From Methylobacterium sp. E-066 (GTDB lineage Bacteria > Pseudomonadota > Alphaproteobacteria > Rhizobiales > Beijerinckiaceae): 64,000 bases of DNA. The notes beneath the pieces were generated by a model that saw only the letters and a list, made by a program, of their open reading frames with translations, ran no database searches and was not told the DNA's origin. Below are positions 62,689 to 64,000 of the stretch, piece by piece. The position numbers and the translations under genes were made by a program. Within the stretch, counting starts at the first letter, position 1, and every line of letters begins with the position of its first letter. Location of the stretch: positions 1 through 64,000 of the forward strand of contig NZ_JAKSYO010000094.1 of NCBI RefSeq assembly GCF_022829635.1, read 5' to 3'.

Positions 62689-63411
62689 TTGCGCGTCTGG
62701 GTCGCCCGGCCCGAGCCGGGGGCCGCCCGGACCGGTGCGGCCCTTGCGGCGCGCGGGCATACGGCCCTCGTCGCCCCCGTGCTGGCGGTGCGGCCGACCG
62801 GTGCGGCGGTGCCCGAGGGACCCTTCGACGGGCTGCTGCTCACCAGCACCAACGCGGTGCCGGCGCTGCGGGACGCGGCCGTCTTGCTGCGCGGCCTGCC
62901 GGTCTTCGCGGTCGGGGCCCGAACCGCCGCGCTCGCTCGCGCGGCCGGCCTCGGGCCGGTCCGGGAGGGGCCGGGCGACGCGGCCGGGCTCGCCGCCCTG
63001 GTCGCGGCGGCGCTGCCCGCCGGTGGCCGCCTGCTCCACGCCACCGGGACCGCGCGCAAACCCGAGCCTGCAGCGAGCCTGACGGCCGCCGGATTCGCGG
63101 TCGTGATCGTCGAGATCTACGCGGCGGCGCCCGTTCTCACCCTGCCCGCTTCCGTGGGCGACGCGCTCGCGGGCGGGGGCCTCGATGCCGTGCTGCACTA
63201 TTCCCGCCGCAGTGCGGCTGTCGCGCTCGCGCTCGCGGACGGATCGGGACACGGCGGAGCTTTCCGCCGCCTGAGGCATTACTGCCTGTCGGCTGATGTC
63301 GCGTTCCCCCTGGAAGCCGCCGGGATCCCGGTCCATGTCGTGGCGGCACGACCGCGAGAAACGGACCTGCTCGATGCCCTCGCGCCGCGCCTCGGTGACG
63401 GCGCGCGGTGA
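62689..63411 (+). CDS. hemD: Uroporphyrinogen-III synthase
   Basis: A 240-residue HemD, two Rossmann-like lobes. The N-lobe has WVARPEPGAARTGAALAARG and FDGLLLTSTNAVPAL (conserved S-x-N-A-V). The C-lobe has LDAVLHYSRRSAAVAL and the final YCLSADVAFPLEAAGI. It closes and inverts ring D of the heme and B12 precursor. The start appears to be TTG at 62689; no ATG is available. The next gene is divided from it by about 90 bases. Confidence 0.87.
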   Translation: MRVWVARPEPGAARTGAALAARGHTALVAPVLAVRPTGAAVPEGPFDGLLLTSTNAVPALRDAAVLLRGLPVFAVGARTAALARAAGLGPVREGPGDAAGLAALVAAALPAGGRLLHATGTARKPEPAASLTAAGFAVVIVEIYAAAPVLTLPASVGDALAGGGLDAVLHYSRRSAAVALALADGSGHGGAFRRLRHYCLSADVAFPLEAAGIPVHVVAARPRETDLLDALAPRLGDGAR

Positions 63412-63506
63412 CAGCGGGACAGAGCCGCCGTATCTCGCCCTCGCGCCCGGTGCCGCCGCGGTGCTACGGGGGCGCGGCGACCGCCGAAGAGTTGGAGGAC
63501 TTGCCC

Positions 63507-64000
63507 GTGACGCCACCACCCAGCGACGCCGACAAGCCCGGAACCGGCGGTCCGAAGCCGGGCGGCGCCCCGTCCACGCCCGTGCAGCCCGATCCCGGCC
63601 GGACCGAGTCCCGGCCCGGCGCCAAGTCGCCCGCTCCCACGGTGGGCGGCGCCAGGCCTGCGCAGGCCCCTGCGAATCAGCCGGCGACGCCCGGCACGGG
63701 ATCCCCGTCGGCCAACCCGCCTAATCCGGCGACCGATCCGGTCTCGGCCGCCAAGCCGGGCACGCCCGGTCCGGCCGACGGTAAGCCCGAAGCCGGCAAA
63801 CCAGTCGGTCCCACGGATCAGTCCAAGCCTTCCGCCGCTGCGCCGGGCCGCCCTGGTGACGGACAGCCTGCGGCGTCGCAGCCCGGCGCGACGGCGTCGT
63901 CCGGTCCCGAGGCCGCCAAGCTGGCTTCGGGTGTTGCTGGGACGAAGCCCGAGCCCGGGAAGCCCGAGCCGGGCAAGCCTGACTTCGGCAAGCCTGACGC
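63507..64000 (+). CDS. Partial Pro/Lys-rich protein, probably alphaproteobacterial mitofilin (Mic60) homologue
   Basis: A frame opens at GTG 63507 (GGAGGA upstream) and stays open to the window edge. The visible 164 residues are disordered, made of Pro, Ala, Gly, Lys and Thr, ending in KPEPGKPEPGKPDFGKPD repeats. In alphaproteobacteria the gene after hemD is often the COG4223 mitofilin-like protein, which has just such a low-complexity N-terminus before a transmembrane helix and coiled coils. That domain is outside the window, so the identity is an inference. Confidence 0.55.
   Translation, partial: MTPPPSDADKPGTGGPKPGGAPSTPVQPDPGRTESRPGAKSPAPTVGGARPAQAPANQPATPGTGSPSANPPNPATDPVSAAKPGTPGPADGKPEAGKPVGPTDQSKPSAAAPGRPGDGQPAASQPGATASSGPEAAKLASGVAGTKPEPGKPEPGKPDFGKPD

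Overview
The window is about 70% G+C chromosomal DNA from an alphaproteobacterium of the order Rhizobiales (Hyphomicrobiales). Methylobacterium or Methylorubrum is the best guess. The evidence is a formaldehyde-activating-enzyme (Fae) paralogue, a GAAC-N7-GAAC SOS box in front of lexA, short editing-less ProRS, and the order nuoA-N / birA / rnj / mce / DUF1467 / proS / lolCE / lolD, which is a familiar rhizobial arrangement. Codon use is uniformly GC-rich, so most long antisense reading frames are shadows. No prophage, transposase, rRNA or CRISPR array is present.

Layout. 1-5.5 kb: a LOV-domain histidine kinase with a coupled receiver, small secreted proteins, a Uma2-type nuclease, an Fae paralogue, a lipoprotein and a heme oxygenase. 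5.5-13 kb: lexA, comEC, gltX, gltA, an AlkA-type glycosylase and a tiny coupled cluster of membrane peptides. 13-25.4 kb: parC, recO, ChaC, Mn-catalase, a LysR regulator, an L,D-transpeptidase and dnaE. 25.6-30.5 kb: a glycosyltransferase, a second LOV-like kinase that lacks the photoreactive Cys, and lolD-lolCE. 30.7-52.5 kb: proS, a strong small-RNA candidate, DUF1467, mce, rnj, birA and the complete 14-subunit complex I operon (nuoN back to nuoA on the minus strand), with two small paralogous coiled-coil genes on either side of nuoF. 52.9-64 kb: tRNA-Asp, a DUF4926/DUF6883 pair, a MocR regulator divergent from a DUF1127 gene, a two-component system opposite an OB-fold exported protein and a Met-Pro-repeat protein, an ABC exporter, a DUF4279 module, an aldose epimerase, hemD, and the start of a Pro/Lys-rich gene that is probably the alphaproteobacterial mitofilin homologue.

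How the parts work together. The nuo operon encodes the NADH-oxidising respiratory entry point. gltA and mce feed central carbon flow (TCA cycle and the ethylmalonyl-CoA/propionate branch). lexA, alkA, recO, parC and dnaE are replication and repair genes. The two LOV-like kinases, the OmpR-type pair, LysR and MocR form the regulatory layer. Three families of palindromic intergenic repeats punctuate the window. One family repeatedly lies directly behind stop codons, including inside the nuo operon and between rnj and mce, which suggests a role at mRNA 3' ends. The most interesting unexplained items are this repeat family, the promoter-to-terminator small RNA near 32.4 kb, the nuoF-flanking coiled-coil pair, the Fae paralogue without its catalytic His, and several two- or three-gene modules of very small proteins.
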